Assembly (NCBI GenBank): GCA_028583405.1
Contig: CM053260.1
Span: 14,406,660-14,470,659 of the forward strand
Direction: 5' to 3'
DNA from: Pogonophryne albipinna
Taxonomy: Eukaryota > Chordata > Actinopteri > Perciformes > Artedidraconidae
Length of the DNA: 64,000 nucleotides
Shown: positions 36,401 to 51,400 of the stretch, one piece after another
Position numbering within the stretch: the stretch's first letter is position 1
Layout of the letters: each line of letters opens with the position of its first letter
Program-made: the position numbers and the translations under genes
Notes under the pieces: model-generated
Told to the model about the DNA's origin: nothing
Database searches by the model: none
The model's input: the letters and a program-made list of their open reading frames with translations, nothing else

Positions 36401-39400
36401 TCACAGTGAGCTTTCCCTCCATCAACCCGACACTGGTGCACACAGCCTCCGTTCTGTTCTGCACAGGGATTCTGCACTGCAACATGAAAAGCAAAAAGCA
36501 AAAACATAAATCCACCGGTGTCAGTCAGGGGGGGGACACTTTTGGGGCATTGTCATAAAGAACTCTAAAAACTGACATCTTAATGCGGAACAGGTGGAGA
36601 GATTTAAATTCACACTGCCATCATGCACCTCCACCTCATCTATTTACTGTTCTCTCTGCATAGTTAGTGTGAGTTTGACTTGTGTAAGCCTGTCAAGCAT
36701 CTGGAAGAATCTTCAGCTCTGCAAAAATTAGAGGAATCCACTCTCAGCCAACAATTACACAATTAAAGCATCTGAGAGAAAATCATTTAAAAGACATATA
36801 TGTATAATGTCATACACCTTAAACACCTGAACTACGAACATCCATAACATTCACCTGTTTGCAACTTACACATTATGTATCACTTGTATATAGACTCTTA
36901 TGGCACTACTTATATTCTATTGTATTGTATTTACTTGCACTATTTTATCTGTTTTATTGTGTTGCACTGTTGGTGGAGCCTGGGACCTAAGATTTTCATC
37001 AACATAACTACACTGTAGCTATGAACGAATGACAATAAAAGCCTTGAAACCTTGAAACCCTGAGGGCAGTGCAGTTCAACGATCATGGAGATCTAGCAAG
37101 GACATCTAAATACTCATTTCAGAAAAAAACAATGAGGCAGACTGCTGTGATTCACTCCAATGTAATGTCTCATCGCATGTCAGTGAATCCTGCTCCAGCA
37201 CAGACATCCTGTCAGATAATTACAACTGGCAGCAGATGCAGAAAATGTGTTTTTAATGCTTTAATCAAATCTTGAGAATCACACCTTCATAATCTTCCAA
37301 AAATATTCAGTTTCCTTGGCTCTCTTTCCTTCTCCTTTTATTATTCCTCCTTTCTGTCTTGTGTCATGTGTTGATGTGTGTTTAGTGTTGCTTTACACCA
37401 GAGTTCGGGCACTCACGTTTACAATGCTTGCCGTCCTCGGCCAGCCCGTAATTTGGCTTGCAGCGACAGCGGAAATGAGCTACAGACTGCTGCACACAGT
37501 AGTGCTCACATCCTCCGTTGCTGATGGCACACGAATGAATGGCTGAAAAGGTTAAAAAAATAAAGGAAACATTTTGAGACAGGATGAAGGCCAGAGAAAG
37601 TTAAATTAAGAGACAGAAAGAAAGGCAGTCATAGCTTTATGAGAAAAATCCACCGTCTCCGCAGGAAAACATCAATGCCCATAAAGCCAAACTGCAGTTT
37701 TATGTTAGTCTTACAATTGAATTGATTTGACTTTTGATTTGCTGTCACATCCACAGGAATGTTTTTCAGAGAGGTCATGAACGCTGTGCTGACATTACTA
37801 CAATCAGCGAGTACCTCTGAGAATTGCTTTGCTCTGAGCCACAAGAAATCCATCACCACGAAAGGGCCAAAAATCACAGAGAGATTTGAATGGCAGGACC
37901 TCTGCGATGGACAAAGCTCGTCCGCTGATGAGATTGAGGGCAGAGCCAACTCAATCATCTTCCCCATCCAGGCTTCTCTTCTTCATGGGAATTGACTTAA
38001 CCTCAGTCAAAGACCCGGACTCAATGCCTTCAAGGAGAAAAAAAAAGGTAGATGCCGAACAGCCGGGTGCTATCAAAGACGATGTTTTTCTTGCTTCAAG
38101 GCAGGAGTCAAGATCCATCCATCACAAGTACACGTCAAACCACAGAGAGCTTTCCAGCTCAAATATTATTCAGCCTCACACTAAGTGTGTGGGATCTCAC
38201 CTCTGCTGGCAGATCAAAAGCTGGATAAGACAAACAGAGCTTGAATTAAATGTGAGGACATCTGCTCTTCTTTTTCTCCCTCACACTCTGTGCTGACATT
38301 TATCCGGTGTGAACAGTATGGTCATACTGTACATAGTGAAAAATACTGTTATTCTCTCATGAAGAAAGTCATAATTAGTTATTGATCTATTGGTGAACGT
38401 GCACACATTTTGCAGCTTGCCTCTGCACGATATGAACACTGCAGCCTCACAGATAAGCTCCACCTGGAAGTCTATCCAGATGTGGGCTGCGATTATTAAA
38501 GTAATTAGTCATTTCTTCACGTAACAGCTGTCACACGAGGGCCTCGCGGGGACAGTCGGGTCCCAGCTACAGTGTCTGTTAATAAGACAATGAAACCATT
38601 TTGCTTTATGAAGCCAAGAAACACATAATGAGTTCCACTCTAAATGTCAGGACACTCTGTATACATTCCTGACTGCTGACACTGGTGCCAGGTTTATACT
38701 CTTTTCCCGGTCAGCTATTTCTGAAAAACCAAATTCTAATGTATCTGGCATGACAGAAACAACATGCAGCTACAGCAGAGGTCAAGAGTTGCAGGATAAC
38801 ACGGAGATCTGTGTAGATCTCGTGTGAGTTTATAATAAAAGGGAGAATTTAATGAAAGTAAATCAATCCATATTTTTTTACAATCTCTCATAATACTTGT
38901 GATACTTTGTTTAATTTGAACTAAGTACAGTATATCATGTGTTGAATCTTCCATTGTATATTTAAAAAAAAAAAAGATTAAGCAGTGAAGGGGATTAAGG
39001 CGTGGAATAAGTTCAAACAAGGGTCAGTTTCTAAACCCAGAGAACAGAGGCCACAGTAAAGTCCATAACTTAATGCAATCTAAACCTGTTAATACATTGA
39101 AACAATAAAGACATGTCAATATACTGTAAGTAAAGATGAGTGTATGTAAGTATGTTGTTCAGAGCTAAAACAATCGGTCAGTTCATCAATTAATATGGAA
39201 ACACCTTGTGCCTTGTTTTAAGATTAGGGAGAAAATAAGATGACAGGAAACCAGGACAGAGAGTTGGGGGGGCGACCTGATGAAAAACGATTTTTAGGAT
39301 CAATTATTGAGACCTCATTGGACTTGGAAAAGATGAAGACCATTTTGAGCGATTTTCCCACATTCTATGGGCCAATTAATACATCAAAAGTCATCCACTG

Positions 39401-42400
39401 TTTAACCAATAACGACATTACCATTACGTTTGAGCCTTGATGCTTGAGGAAATATCAGATGGAGTAACTCCCTCCCAAGAAAAGTATCTTTTTACAAGTT
39501 ATCCAATCCACAGACTGTATCTCAGTTTGATATTATTACCAGCAAATATTGTTTTAATCATCTCACAATGGGGCTTTGTATCAGAAATCAAAGGGGTCTA
39601 CTGCAACCTCAAATATAATAATACTAATAATAATAATAATAATGATTAAATAATTACATGATTAAAATGCCCATGTAAAAAAAATCGTATTTGGTGGAAC
39701 GTTAATGAGATGATGACGGAATAATATTACACACAGTAAATAATTACAGAGGAGTTTGTTCGAAACAGTGTTCCAGTGTTTATGTGAGTTTTGAACAACT
39801 GGAGCCTAATCACAAAGGGGAAACTTTGCACGTGTCAATACTCTGTATCTAATTTAATCAAAGGAAGGATGAAACCTCAAATCAAGCTGCGATGGTAAGG
39901 TTAGTCACAGTATGCTGACGAAGCTGTAGCAGGGCCAAATGTCCTGTTAGGAGTTGTATGCCCTTGTTCAGACTGCTGACCTTTTTCCCAGCTTGTAAAG
40001 TGTTAGCACTTAGCGCTAATGTTCCTTACCGATGCAGGTGCGGCCGTCCACATGCATGCGAGAGCCCGGGTCGCATTTACAATGGTACGAGCCCCTGGTG
40101 TTAACACATCTGTGCTGGCAGCCTCCATTATGAACCTGGCACTCATCAATATCTGTAGGAAGGGAGGGAGAGAAGAAGTGGACAGAAGCAGGCAGAAGGA
40201 GAGAGACCAGGGACAAATTAGTGCAATTTGACTACATCCTGTCTTATTATGAGAAAAAATTAGTCACAAGAATGAAGCCCAGATGAGCTGCCAAGCTGAG
40301 GCAGGAATTTAACGCAGGTCTTCGGAGAAATATGCACTCCAAGAGGAAAGGAGATGATAGATGAGAAGGGAAAGTATTCTATAAGTGCATTGCAACTCAA
40401 ACAAACAAATCCCCCATGTGGTAACAACTACTGAACATTTAAACCCACATTTAAATTCCTTAGCTTCTTTTCAAAGTCCCTTGGGTGCTGCAAACATATG
40501 GAAACTCAAATCAGAGGATGCAAAACATACACATTCCTCTTTGCCGATCGTTGAGATTATAAAAAAAGGGGGTTCTTCGCCGGGGAAAGTGGTGGTGAGC
40601 CTTGTCATTTGACCCGATTTCAAATGAAAGAAACTGCGTTCCTAAACAACTTATTTTAGGGGTCAGAGACTGATAATTTGTTTTCTGAGTTACCCAGCAG
40701 ACCCCCTGTGAGATCAGAGCTGATAAATAAAGCTCTGCTCTGTTTGGACTTCTGCTACCTAGGCTGCCTTCATCATTAGGAACATTAGGACATGAAGTCT
40801 GACCCGCCTCTTCTCCAGTCACCTGTTTGCTTCAACATTACTCAAATGATCATGGTGGAGGTGCTGAAAATAACCCTGACGGAAAATAAATGGTGTGACA
40901 CATTAAAGAGGTGAGTGTGAATATCTTTTGGCTGTTGCATGATGTCGGTAAAAATATGCACATGAGAAAAAAGTTATTAGTCAGCGCCAAGTTTAATGTT
41001 TGGTTCAAACATTTCTTGTTTTAAGATGGTCCAAACTCCACGCAGCTTTTTCAGCAATAATAGGTTTCAAGAAAGTCAAAATTCTGAGTAATTCCAGTGA
41101 AAAAATACCTGGTTTTATAAGCTTGTTTAATTATATAATTAATTAGGGTGGATTATTACCCTTATGTAATTGTGTCAATTTTTATTTGATGTGTTTATTA
41201 CTATCTCATCGCTGACCACACAATCTGTGTTTGAGGCCTTCAGGCACTGTGTTGCAAACAATGCTTTACTGAAAATAAAAGGCCAAAAATGTGTTCTCAG
41301 CATTCATTATCAAATCCCCTCCCCCTCAAAGAATAATAGACAACATTGAACCAGAATAATTTGCAAATAAATACATACATACAGTTGCCTTTAAAACGTA
41401 TAATCGCCTTTCAGTGCGTTTTTTCTCAGACAGTCCGAAGACATGCCATGTTAAACTGCCTATAGATGTCATTGTGACTGTGATTGTTGCATGTGTATAT
41501 GTGTCTGTGCTAGAGAGACAGCAACCGTGCAAAGAAGAACTGGGTGTAGAACATGTATAGATAGCACTTTTGGTGCTAATGAATCTAAAATCTGAATTTA
41601 AAATAATTTAACATATTAAAACATACTTATACTAAACACACACAGCAGATACGGAGCCACATTAGCACATATTTGGCATTGTGCTTCTGGACACCTGTCT
41701 ACTGAATTCCCAACTCTCCTTTTAGCTCCTATTTTGGTCTCCACCAACTGAACTGAAGGCAATATCTTTCTCATTGGCAGCTAAACTGTGTCTGTCTGCT
41801 GTTTAGTTCTGAGCAGTGATTTTGAAAGACCTTTCTATAATAACTACTGACTGTTACTGCTGTAAGACGAGGTGGATGAAATAAACTGAACCAATACAAT
41901 AAAGATACAAACAACTTTAAATATAGACAAGATTTGAACGATGCTGCCTCTCTTTGCAAAACTTTTGCACTGATGATTCGTTATAGGTTCACCACTACAA
42001 GCGATCCCTTTCACACATTATACACACACATTTCATCCATTGTTAATATAAAACTTGTGTGTGGTCAGTGGTAAAACAAAGATAAGTTCATCCTTAATTT
42101 TACTCGTACAATGGGACAAACCTCATGTGAGCATCATCGAAAATTGTATTATAAATCAAACTGTACTTAAAAACGTAGTGCTTAATGTGCTTCACAACAG
42201 ACTGATTCTATAAGATTAGGATAAGAACCAAACTGCAGTGAATGAACATAAAGGGACTTTCATTTACTTGCCTAATGGTTCCAGTAAAACCCTTTCCAGA
42301 CATCTTAATTCAAGAATATCCTACGGCTTAGCCCATCTACTTCCAATTACATCCAACAACATTTTCAGATATAATGTTGTGGCAGAAATGAGCTTTTAAA

Positions 42401-45400
42401 CTGTCCTCCTCTTTGTTTCTCAGCTGCCAAACTCCGGCTCCACTTTGTCCAGGAAAGCTGGCAGAAACCCTCCCTTCGTTTTTCCATCCCTGCCGCATGC
42501 CGTCCTCTGGTTTGGTTAGTCATGAAGCGATCCAGCGCTGTGGAGCTGCTGATCTTCTGTAGACTGCAGCGCACAGCGAAGCCCCTCCAGGCTGCTTTCC
42601 ACTTCTCGAACATGATCCCCCAAACAGCTCAGAGCCAAAGCCTCCGCAGACGTTGGCTTATTCAGAAACACATCAATTCACTGCCCGCAACCACCTACAG
42701 CACAGTGCATTCATCATGGAAAACTATTCTGGTCCATTTCCGAAAGGTGATTTGTTGGTTCACATAATACATTATTTTAAATAGCCATGATTTATCTTCA
42801 AAAATGACATCTACCAGCAGATCCGAGGGAGGATTATGAGCAATACGGTTATAAGTAAAACATGCTTCATCTCGTACATTTATCCCCAAGCACTCTTGCC
42901 AAACATGAAAAGAGTCATACACATATTGACATACTGTAATCTGGTGAGAGCTATCTGGTATCTAGCCTTGGTTGGGTTTGCGATACTACACACTTTTCCT
43001 GATTCATAGCTCATGTTTCATGGGCTCTAATATTTGTAAAAGCAGTCCCCTTCTCTGATCAGAGACAAAGTGCCAGACAGCAGACTGAGCCACGGACAAA
43101 CTCTGACTACTGTGCGTTACTCCCTGCATTAAATCTTACTGTATATAAACTTGTTGCATGACCAAAAATGTATTTATAGCATTGTAGTACTGCTGCGACA
43201 GCTTTATCTGCATTTTGGCAGTGAAATGATCACCTTACCTGCTGCCGGGGGGGAATGTCTGTAGCCATTGTATCCATGGTAACAGTGTGGCCTATAGCAA
43301 ATCCTCCTGTAGTAATTCTGTGGATAGTTTGCTGCAGATGTCAGGTATGCCATCGCTTCAATTAACACCAAAAAGAAAATCCACTGTCCTGAAGCCATGG
43401 TTGCAAATTGAATGCCTCACAGAAAGGTTTTACAAAATATTATAATATTTACTGAAAAAATACAAGGCAATTAAATCGTGTGAAATGAAAAATTAAATGA
43501 ATGACCCGCTCTGCAGGTGCTGAATCCTGGTCTGATGTAGGGTAAATACTTCTTATTGACTCTGCCTCCTGACTTTTCTCTGCCTTCCTCCATCCCCCTC
43601 TCCCTTTCCCCCTCCCATCTAACCAAACTAAATCTCCATCACATTAAAGATCCTCCTCTCTCTCCCCTCTCCCCACACTAAAGGTATATCCAGTGGTCTA
43701 TGAATTACACATAAATACCTCTGCATATTTCCCAGCCAACAGTGATTGATGTCTTTCCCTGAAATATGTACACAACTTTACAGGGCCACTGCATTTTTTC
43801 AAAGACTAGTATGTGATAAAGGGGCAAGATTTATGAGTGCACATCACTGTGGTGTTGGAGCATAAAGAATGTGAACAGAAGAGTATGTGCCGTCTATATT
43901 TTTCCTTTGATATATATATTTTTTTAAATGCCACTAAAGGAAAACCAAATGTAATAAGTGCCAGACATTCAATCCAGTGTTTAATATCTAAACATCTGAG
44001 AAAGGAATGAGCCTTGCAGTGAAATCATCTATTCAGGAGCTAAATACTGTGCGCTCTCATGATCTGCCAACACATGCACACAAACACAGCAGCAGCACTG
44101 TGACGGCACGTTACAGAGCTTATGAAGAGCAAAGCGTGGTCATGGTCAGCATCATTTCCCCGATTTGAACAGAAATGGCCCTTAAGAGACCTCTGCGGGA
44201 TACAATGACTGTAAGCTTCACTTCTTATGACCTCTCTTTTTAATAATGCAAACTTAAAGCTCCTGCAACATACACCTGTATAATCATTACATCAGGACAC
44301 AAGCATCTGAGAAGTACTCAAGCTCAGACAGACCAGCAGAAAGTGATACACTGTGATTTTGTCTCAGTGCATGCCAACTTCTTCAAAAGTCTGCACATAA
44401 AATGCATATTAATGCACACTTTAGAATCATGTGGACACTGATGCCAGCCAGGTGAGGAGTAAAGCAGCTCGCTCAGGCATGGATGACATATGATAAGCCT
44501 GGAGCCATAACTTTTTGAAATACTTTGCCAGGGTGATAAAAAAAACAGAACGTACTAACATTGAAGTTTTTTTACTTTTTAAGAAAGTCTTTCCGGGAAC
44601 TGTCCTGCTCTGAGAGGTAACAAGAGCATCCAATAGCTGCTGATTTTGGACCTAACCCACACACCCCTAGAGCTCACTCTCAGGACAGGTGCCAACACCA
44701 TTACTCCCACCTTCACGCTCGTATTGGTCTGAGCATAAAGTTCATTAAGCATGACGGCTAAAATGTTGACACTGCTGCACTGTACTGAGCTGGACTGCAG
44801 TCACTGTTGGCCTCTTCCACTTTGATCATTGCCATTTGTATCAACAATGCTTATTCAACGGGAAAAAAAGTATATATGACAAAAATATTGCCTAAATAAA
44901 ACACATTTTGAGGAGCTAAAATCTAGAGAACTCTCTAAATGGGATTCAATTGTTGATTCAGTTTTTTCTTTCGTTTTTCTCGGCACTGAACAAAAGATGC
45001 GTTTGTTTGTTTCTTGTCAGTGCCAGCAGTCGCATATTAACATCCCAGAGCAGATGTTTTTCATCAAAGAAATTGCACGTTGCCAAGGACAGTATTCCCT
45101 CAAAATAGTAATGTGGTTGTGTGCAATCAACTGCCGAGAACTTTTTTATCCTAACAGCTCAATGAATGGATCTCGTCTCTCATCCAGACTTCTCAGACTT
45201 TGTGCGTGAAGCTCCCCCAGCTTCAGTGTGTCATACCGAAGGAAAGCTGATCACTTTCTGCAAACTCAGCGCGCCACACATGCAGCGCTAACTTAAACAT
45301 CCACCACATCCATCCTGCTTCTTTTACTTCTGTTAATACTACTACCAATTACAGACAATTAGGACATTAATGCTGCGGTTAGCTGCGTTCTTCCAACAAA

Positions 45401-48400
45401 CACCAGTGGCGGAGGGCAGAGAGCTATGAAAGCCAGCTGTGACAACGTTCCTATCAACCTCTCGTAATAACCGTGACCTGGATCCCTCTGGTTCATCCAG
45501 CAGAGGCTGTCTGCCTACTGCAGAGCACTCTGTCCTCTAGGCTTGGCTACTGCACAGAGGAATCATTATTCTGATTAAAACACTATTGTGGAGATATTTC
45601 CTAATCAGAAACGTCAAACCTTGTTGGATCGAAACGGGAATGTCATGGGAAAATGCTTGGGAAGATGCTCAGTTAAGATGAGCAGTGGTTCGGGGATGCT
45701 GGGCCTCTTGATAGTAGCTGTGCTTTCATCCACTGACAGTCGTGAAACAGCAGAAGTCTACATAGTTTTAACATCTACAGTGTAGATAAACAAAGAAAGA
45801 AAGGAAGAGGGCTTTGATAAGCACTACACAAAAAGTACAGATGAAGATGATGGCGAAAACATACAGTTTGAAGGTGCACGATGTTGTGATGTTTTGATGG
45901 AAAGTTGAAGGACAACCAAGCAACCCATTCAATGGTTGCTGAGATATTTCACACAAAATCACATTCAATGGTGTCTTCAGAATGGTGAAGATTAATCTTC
46001 TATGAAGCATGAATGTCTGAGTAGGTTTCAACCACCCACAGTTATGATATGTAGGACGAGGAGCCACAACGCCAGCATGGCTTAATAATGTAATAGTATA
46101 ATGGATGTTAAGTGGAGTATATGGACACCATTTTTTTCAGCGCTGGGGTTCACATTACATGCAGTCATCTCAGGCTGAGCAATACTACGACTTGTTTTAG
46201 AGTTGATTTGTACTTGCAGAATATTTTGAGTGTAGTGATGTGAAATTCAGGTTTCATGTGGTCAAAAAAGCTAGATCCGAAAGCCTGAAGACATCATAGG
46301 TGTAAAATATGATAACCTGAACCACAAAAATTGGCATCATTTTATAGAGGACTTACCTTGACATGTTTTGCCCTCTTCATTCAGTTTCTGTCCAGGAGGA
46401 CACCTGCAGTAGAAACTTCCAATGGTGTTACAGCAGAGAGCCTCACAGCCGCCATTGGTCTCCTCGCATTCATTAACATCTGATGGGACGAAACAAGGGA
46501 CAAGTTAAATCTGCATTTATTTGAACAACAGCCAAAGCAGATATGGAAGAACAGAGAACAGGAAAACCACTAATGTTTTGGTAAAAACAGCATGGAGATT
46601 CTAGCAGTAAGGGTAAGGAACAAAATGTGTCTTCCTTTTAATGTCAGTTTGGTTAAGTTTGAAATGTTTTCCAAATTTGAATCTGGATCTGGTTTGTGAA
46701 AATGTGGAAAGTGCCTGGAAATTCACGAAAATGACTGCGGTAAATTGTGTGCGCTGTTTCCATCTTTAAACCGGTCTCCTTATTAGCAAATTAAAGGAAA
46801 ATAAAAAATGGAAAGAATGCACAATGTATCCAAAGAAGTACCAACATATAGAAAGTAATACATTGAGTTGAACTAAAGGAAATATGTAATATTTATGCAT
46901 TGTCCGTTTACTTGCTGACTTTTGCACAAACCAGAAATGGCTTTCATCAATCATGCAGAACCTCCAAAACACTTCCACCGGGAGTCAAAGCTTTTCTATC
47001 TCATTTCCATCAGCTAATTATCCTGCAGAGGCTGTCATTACCCAGGCAAGATAACGTCTTTCATTCCACGTCCCAAACTACACATAATGACTCGGGTCAG
47101 ATACAGGTGCTGACAGCTCACCATATACTATAATTTGAGCTGCAGAGCGTCTGCATAATGAGGAGATATGGAAATTGAGAATGAAAAGGAGTAATGAGTT
47201 CACTGCTACACGGGAGTCTCGAGACACAGCTCTACATTGACTGCATTAATGTTACATTTTGTTCACATGGGGGTTAGTCAGCATAGATTATGCTCACAGT
47301 GTAGTTTTAAACTTGATGAAACTTGGCTGTTTAACTTATCATGCGAGCAGAAGGAATCATGGACTGAAAACCAAAAGCCATGGAGAAAATTAGGAGGGAA
47401 CCCTCACTTGGCATGCAAACTTTCTCCATGTCCACAAAAGGCGAGAGTCACAGAACGGAAGAAGAGAACGAACGCAGAGAAAATTGCTTAGAGAACATTT
47501 TCCACCCTGCAAGTAAATGTTGGTGCATTGCAATGCCAGGGTTTACCAGCCAATTAAACTATTTCCCTCTCAGTTCACAACATCTGGAAATGTTCACACC
47601 AACACTGATCTCTTTCAATTGCCAAACATTTAAAAAGTAAACAGCATACAATACGCAATATAAAACAAAAGGTTGACATTTGATCAACATTTAATTTGAC
47701 TATGAAACACAAATCGATGTAATACTCTGATCCTTGTTAACCAGACTAGATAAACTACAGCTGAAACTCCACTTCTGATTTTGATTTGGGGACTATGTCA
47801 CAAGAGCTTTATTTAACCAGTCTGTATCATGGGGTGAGAGAGAGTGCCTGCCTTTTAGTACAAATCATTAGCATGCTAAACAAAATATAGTAATGGCAGC
47901 AAGTTTGAAGGAAAACTGTAACAAAACTAAAGAAGGGAAGTGACCTTGGGTCAAGGGCAGGATAAAAGGGATATCTGCAGCGCGAGTGTGTTTGTGTTGT
48001 GTTCAGTGTGTGTTAGGACATCCTTCCCCCCTCTTCCCCCCCGAGGCCAGACACCTGTGTGGCAGTTTGAGCTGGGGTCTGCACAGGGTCAGCGTCACGC
48101 TCATCCTTCTCCCAAACTTTCTGCCCAATAAGCAGTCAGGAATGTTGAACTGCTACAGGTCAGAAAACAAAAACGCAACACTGGAAACTGAACGTCTACA
48201 GCGGATCAATAGTACCATGTTTTTATTAAGAACAGGATGTGTTTCTTCTCCTCCAATCAGGTATTGAGTTCAGCCAAAGTCGTGTTAGAGGGCAGAAGAA
48301 ACTCATTAGAGGATAACCACACACAGGCTTTATGTTTTTAATATTAAAACAAACCTTTGTTATGTGCTTTTAGAAGGTTTTAACTGTACTAGTTTATTCT

Positions 48401-51400
48401 CTTCTTTTGTCTTTTCGTGTGGAAAAACCATAAAAAGTTCTAAAACTCTGCCAAAACCAAAAAAAGAGAGATGCACCAGTTTATTGTGTATAATGTGGTT
48501 GCAACATGGAAAGCTAAGCGACTGCTTTATATATTTGCTACACAACATTAACACTATGAACCATAAAAGCATTTCCTCCCAATGTTAAACTCAATGACCT
48601 GAGTCTGGGGGTTGGAGCCGAGGCTGCACCTTCACCTGACTCCAGGGGGCTTTTCGTTATGTCTGCCTCACTCATCCATCAATCCGTCACCAAGCTGAAC
48701 CTCCAGCAGAGTGATCAGACACATCTAAAGAGCGAAACAAGAGCTGTAGCCTCCTTCACAGAAGAAGAATGATGTTTTCAGATCAACCCCCTCCTCTGAA
48801 CATCACATCACCAAGGTTTCTTCTGCCTGACCTGAGCCTCTGGGGGGTCGCTGCGCACGTTTTTCCAAAAAGAGATCAGATGCCTCAACCTAAATAGTGT
48901 GTATGCAGCCCAGTCTATGCCCCAGGTCAGGGTTTAAAGTTCAAAGGTCAGTGTCAAACCCATGTAGAGAGAATCGCACGAGACTGTTTCACCAGGTGTT
49001 GAAGGATGGCTAACATGATCCTTTATAAAATGTTAATTTAATAATACCTTGAACATAGAGAGAACATTTTTCTAATTTTAAGTTTAAATAATATTGATTC
49101 CTATAATTGTTCTTGCTGTCTGTACCAATCCCAAACTCAAGTGGTTGAAAGCAATATCCACAGCAGTTTTAAAGTTGAGCTCAAGCTACAGCAGAGGGAT
49201 AATGACACAAATCCTAAATCTCCTAAAAACAAGGTAACTTTGAATGTGAACAATGTCCAATAACCCGTTTAATGTAAGTAGTATAAAAGAAACGTACTCC
49301 ATCCTCCGGCAGTGGCACAGTCAGTAGGGTCTTGGACTCAAGTCCCCGAACAGACCTAAATATGGAGTGTGGACTGCTACTTGGAGAGGTCCCAGTTCAC
49401 CTCCTGGGCCCTGCCGTGGTGCCCTTGAGCAAGGCACCGGTCACTTAAGCTGCCCACTGCTCCTAGTACTAAACTCCTGGTACTAGGATGGGTTAAATGC
49501 AGAGGCCAAATTTCACTGTGTGTGCTGTGTGCTCTGCATGTGTGACCATTAAAGAGGGGTTTCATCCCTCCCATTCTATTCTATTCTTTAACTCATCATC
49601 AAATAATATTATCAGTATTAAAAGCTTACAATATAAAGTCTTTGTTAAAAATAGAAAGTATTTATTCTACTTGGAAGCTTGAGTTTGTGGTTTTGTATGT
49701 CATTGCAGTGCATAAAAGGGGTCCAAAACAGCGGTGGGGGGGCTATTGCATGAAATCAATACTGCTCAAATCTTTCCCACAGCAAATGCCAAATATTTAC
49801 TGGGTTTCACTTCTACGGACTACACTGATCATAACAAATCAGGTTGTGATCGACTTACCACCTTTCCAAAACTATTTCATAAAAGAAACCCTGGAAGTGT
49901 TTCTAATATGATATTCTAATATGAGTTTCTGTACATTGTTCTGAAAGGATAACAAACCTAGTACCCAATTGCTCGGAGCTGTTATGTCTTCACGTGTGTG
50001 AAAAATAATCAAACGCGTACAATATGTATTCCCCTGTAATGGACAGTCAGTTCCAAAGCAATCGGGTAGAGGATTAAAAAGAAAACTCTTCAATTCTGCA
50101 AGTTCAGCTGCAGCCTTGCTCTGGGTTTACATTCCTCCGCTGGATTGTCTGACTTCCTGCGATAAGGGTGACAGCCGCTGCTCCTAGGACGGCAGGCGCC
50201 AACGTCTCGCTAGACCACTGAGGGCCAACAAAAACCACCAGCTCTCTGATATCATCTGGGGTCAGGTCCGGAAAATTGCAGTATGCATTGAGGGAGGAGG
50301 AGGGGGGCGCCGAGGATAGCACAACCTTTTTTTTCCTTTTTTCGCGCCCTGACCCAAAAGCCTGCTGGTTTGCGTTGCTAGTGTTCATTCCCTGCTGCCT
50401 CACAGCTGCTTTCATTCACCAGGTGCTAAAGAGATGGGGATTGGCTGGAGGTTTCATTCAGACGACTAACCTGCACATGTGAAAGCGGGACGGTTCATCT
50501 CACCGACCAACAAACCATGCAACTATGAACTGGAACTGACAATTTACTCTTTCACAGGAAACTCATCCTCACCTTTGACCTCCAGCATTGCCGACCATAA
50601 AATGGTTGTTTACGGGTCTTTAAAAGTCAAAGTTGCATTGGTTAAGACTCATTTACTTATCTCTTGCAGTAAATAAAAATGTTCAATGTTTTTATTAGTA
50701 TTTGGACAATTTTTACATTCTATTTCTTTTTTAAATCCTCTTAAAGTGATTATTTTTATATTGCCTTGTGTGCCATTTATATCTTGTCTTACTGCCTTTA
50801 TGTCATATGTACAGCACTATAGGTTGCCTCATTGCTCAAAGTTGCTGAACAAATAAAATGCCTTTGAAGAGGACACGTTTCTTTAATTCAACACACAAAG
50901 CTGCCTGGCAGAAGCTCAAACAAAACAGATGAACTGGTGCTCACAAACGTTATTATACATGTTATTTTATGGACCCTATAACTTATGGTTTCTTCATGGA
51001 TATTCTTTCTAGAGGTAGATATCCAAATAATCCAAAAGGTATATTTTGCGGTTTGGTTCAATTTGACTATAGTAAGTAATTTAGCTCAAGGTTTAGGTAT
51101 CCTTGTAAATGACTGAAAACATTGGTTGGTCAGATCCTCAGACGAGACAGTAAACACATATCAAACTACAGGAGACAATCATTTGATAGGCTGTCATTTT
51201 ATGAAGAATTGACTGACAAGAGGATGCATTTCTTTCCTTCCTTCTCATTACAGCCTCAGCTCAAGTTCAACATTGCCCCCTGCTGTTAGCTCCTGCTGCG
51301 TCAACAAAAGCCCAGATGTGCAGATAGATTTTTAGAAAATTGACACTATGTGATTCAGCTCTGTTCTCATTAATCATTTAACTAAAACACAGCTATACCA

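Noticed and set aside
49301..49360. Possible tRNA gene
   Set aside because: Only degenerate A and B box-like words and no cloverleaf. It is the head of a SINE.
50104..50415. 103-codon frame on the - strand in the large megf6 intron (includes [16 protein letters not shown])
   Set aside because: Weak start context, no donor in megf6 phase seen at its end and no family recognised. It could be chance in a GC-richer patch.
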